Origin: Echinococcus granulosus
Taxonomy: Eukaryota; Platyhelminthes; Cestoda; Cyclophyllidea; Taeniidae
Length of the DNA stretch: 64,000 bases
Assembly (NCBI RefSeq): GCF_000524195.1
Contig: NW_020170407.1
Location: forward strand, 60,069-124,068
Reading direction: 5' to 3'
Shown here: positions 61,835-64,000 of the stretch, piece after piece
Numbering within the stretch: position 1 is the first letter of the stretch
Layout of the letters: the number at the start of each line of letters is the position of its first letter
Notes under the pieces: generated by a model
Databases searched by the model: none
Told to the model about the DNA's origin: nothing
What the model saw: the letters and a program-made list of their open reading frames with translations, nothing else
Made by a program: the position numbers and the translations under genes

Positions 61835-63602
61835 CTTGTAGCAAATCAATGATTACGTTTTTAGTGATATGAGAGGCGATTCAAAACATGCGCGACTACT
61901 AGACTAACGTACAGGCAACCAACAAAATTTAAAAACTAGCAGACAAGGGTATACAATCAAACAAATTTATATCGTATAAAAATATTTGTTGTTTAGATAA
62001 AGTTAATTTTATGAAAATAGGGCCTTATTTGCAATTTGACTAAAATACGTTATTAACTAGGGGATACGAACAAGAATCTACAGTGGTTGATATATCGGGA
62101 AAATTTAGTGCAAAAACTAGCTCAAGTCATCCTAGCGTGGTACACATCTTAAAGTTAAAAGACTTTAGCAGTGCCTTCATATCCATTTGTTTTTTCATTA
62201 TTTCCTTATTGGCTACTTTCCAGGATGAAAATTTGCATGCGACGGAGCTACACTTGGATTTTTTGAATGTCTTGGTATTCGTGCAGCTTCCCTCAAATTA
62301 TAAGGCAATGTTAAGCAGCTATTATAAATAACACAAATTTGTGGTAGCTAGTTTTGGAAGATTTACTCATAATCACAACACCTGTTACAACCTAAAGCTT
62401 TCTAAGCCTTTTGTTTGATGCAGTGGTCGATCTTACCAACCGCAAACCCACGGAGGCACTGGACTGCTGCAAAAATAGTTTGTTATACCTGGTATGACTC
62501 CAGGAGCTAACGATTTAGCTCTCGTTACACTCCTTGCTCTCATCTAAACTTAGTTTCCTAGCCGCTTATTCCATGTTGCATGTGATGTCTAGCATTCGGA
62601 AGAAGATCATCTGAAAAATACGATGGTATGGGAGTGAGGAATCATCTCTCCCCTGAGTATGATGGCGCAGCTTCATGCGCCTATCAAGCGCTTTCGAGCA
62701 CTACCTTTTCCTGCTAGTATTACTACTCTAAATATCATTCAACAAATTTGTCAAAAAACTCCTGCCGCTTAGCCAGTCAAGCAGACAGCTCAATGCACGC
62801 CCATTAGCCTCAGCTAACTTTTCCTTGTATGGTGGTCCAAGACGAGACAAAAGTCGTATAAAGCATAACGAAAATTTGTACACTACATTTGTTTGCAAAC
62901 ACAGACAAGTTACGTGTTAGTAGAGATAAATCGCAAATCGTACGGTCTACCTTGATTGCCTGGTTAACCGATCATATTATTTGTGGTTTTGTTCCCTCGA
63001 TTAATCAAGATGAAAATATCCCCTCAATTTTGTCTCTTTAAGTAGCGCCTACTTAGTAATGAGAGGCCCCTTACTGTGTAGAGGATCAGCTCATACAGAA
63101 ACGGATCAACAATCATGGGACAGTTCAAGATTCCCTTTTCCTGGAGAGAGGATGCGTCTGCAGAGGCAGGACGATCCCAGGATGTCCTTACGTGTATATT
63201 ACACAGCACTCGGTTAAACCAAGAGATTATCACCCAAAAGTTTGTGAATAAATACGCCTTGTCTCCTATTGTAAGAAGTGGACAAGCAAATCATAACTAC
63301 ATCCCCAATTTTAGAAATCGACGAAATATGTGCCGAAAAAATCCTAAGCCCCTATTCTAACGTATTTATCACCACTAACCTAAGCTATGCACTATTTTTC
63401 AAGTGGTCTACCAAAGAGAGGGTTACCCTACCTACCCTCTTAGCATGCATAATATTTGGACTAGTATCAGGCGGCTTCGTCTGCAGTACCAGCATCACCC
63501 TTGCGCACGCAGAGGTTTTGCGAGGTCATTCTCGAGCATGAGTATTCTCAACAAGGGTATAACCCGAGTCGATTACCGAAGGACTATAATACCAGTACAA
63601 AA
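61835..63602. other. Region between the PHACTR 5' exons and HACD
   Basis: About 1.8 kb, AT-rich. It should hold the PHACTR promoter or further 5' exons. A + strand open frame at 63278-63541 overlaps the HACD 3' flank and shows no domain. Confidence 0.4.
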
Positions 63603-63608
63603 TTTATT
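63603..63608 (-). terminator. Polyadenylation signal AATAAA of HACD
   Basis: AATAAA on the minus strand, 33 nt after the stop codon (63641-63643). Confidence 0.55.
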
Positions 63609-63640
63609 AAACTTCTAATGAAATGCACAAAAAATCCACT

Positions 63641-63892
63641 TCACACTACTTTCCTCTTCTGACCCAAAATTTTCTTCCGTTGAGCTAACATATGACCATA
63701 CATAACTGGACTCCCTATTAAATTTTGTGAGAAAAAATTGAAGGATTTATTACCTGGGACATAGAGCAACAAGAAAATGAGGTAAAGCTCATATGTGCCG
63801 AACCCGAAGTTGAGAATGTTGGGAAGTGGAAAATTTATCCAGGGTTTGGGAGCCGCATAGGACAGCGAATACCACATGAGCGCTATCTCGCC
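63641..63892 (-). CDS. HACD: Very-long-chain (3R)-3-hydroxyacyl-CoA dehydratase, C-terminal part
   Basis: Multi-pass endoplasmic reticulum enzyme of the fatty-acid elongation cycle that removes water from 3-hydroxyacyl-CoA (PTPLA/PHS1 family). Two exons on the minus strand, 63754-63892 and 63641-63714, joined through a 39-nt intron (donor GTAATA, acceptor AATAG). The protein reads GEIALMWYSLSYAAP, then FPLPN, a hydrophobic segment YELYLIFLLLYVPG and the ending MYGHMLAQRKKIL plus a basic tail. This follows the HACD pattern of a GE just after a membrane helix, a conserved LPN, a last transmembrane helix and the YxHMLxQRxK cytosolic end. The Glu of GE is in the position of the family's catalytic Glu; the partner Tyr would be on the preceding exon, off the window. 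The 5' end lies beyond base 64000. Confidence 0.88.
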   Translation of the reverse strand, partial: GEIALMWYSLSYAAPKPWINFPLPNILNFGFGTYELYLIFLLLYVPGNKSFNFFSQNLIGSPVMYGHMLAQRKKILGQKRKVV

Positions 63893-64000
63893 CTAAGATT
63901 AAAAAATTGCATAATAAGACAAGATCTTACAGTGATGCCAGTTGGGTAAAGCACCAGAAAGAGGCTATATCTGAGAATAGTAAGTAGTCGTGGTACCGCC

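Noticed and set aside
63278..63541. 87-codon + strand frame near the right end
   Set aside because: It lies next to the HACD 3' flank on the opposite strand, no domain was recognised, and it overlaps other open frames of similar length.

Overview
The window is nuclear DNA of a flatworm (Platyhelminthes), most likely a parasitic one and by overall impression a tapeworm. The reasons are conserved animal genes split by many GT-AG introns, and a strong excess of very short introns (29 to 44 nt) at the 5' ends of genes, with kilobase introns nearer the 3' ends. The species is not determined; this is inference from gene structure only.

Eight protein-coding loci can be supported by exon-by-exon reading with consistent splice phases. 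From left to right they are: the 3' end of a KLHL2/KLHL3-type kelch protein (+, 299-1332, 5' end off the window); ribosomal protein L34 (-, 2103-2613); the Obg-like ATPase OLA1 (-, 3392-9824, 8 exons, 394 aa); an atypical tetraspanin (+, 10673-13876, 6 exons, 537 aa); the G protein alpha-s subunit (+, 15260-23044, 9 exons, 379 aa); a very large single-pass receptor with eleven C-type lectin domains (+, 27655-49005, 28 exons, 2029 aa); a phosphatase and actin regulator, PHACTR (-, core exons 49641-54183, probable 5' exons at 61032-61834); and the 3' end of a 3-hydroxyacyl-CoA dehydratase, HACD (-, 63641-63892, 5' end off the window).

The outstanding object is the lectin receptor. Its exon lengths and intron phases show that it grew by duplication of a four-domain cassette: domains 1-4, 5-8 and 9-11 line up as two full copies and one incomplete copy. 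None of the domains carries a full canonical calcium and sugar site. The cytoplasmic tail holds two tyrosine-based and one acidic dileucine sorting motif, so it looks like an endocytic or recycling surface receptor whose ligands need not be sugars. The tetraspanin is also unusual: it has a 100-residue N-terminal extension and an 88-residue loop between TM2 and TM3, where the family normally has only a few residues.

The genes do not form an operon or a pathway. G alpha-s (cAMP signalling), the tetraspanin and the lectin receptor are membrane or signalling proteins that lie side by side on the + strand. OLA1 and RPL34 are housekeeping genes on the - strand. Introns carry three copies of one degenerate interspersed repeat (two in OLA1, one in the tetraspanin) and possible decayed retroelements. 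No tRNA, rRNA, CRISPR or intact mobile element was seen.
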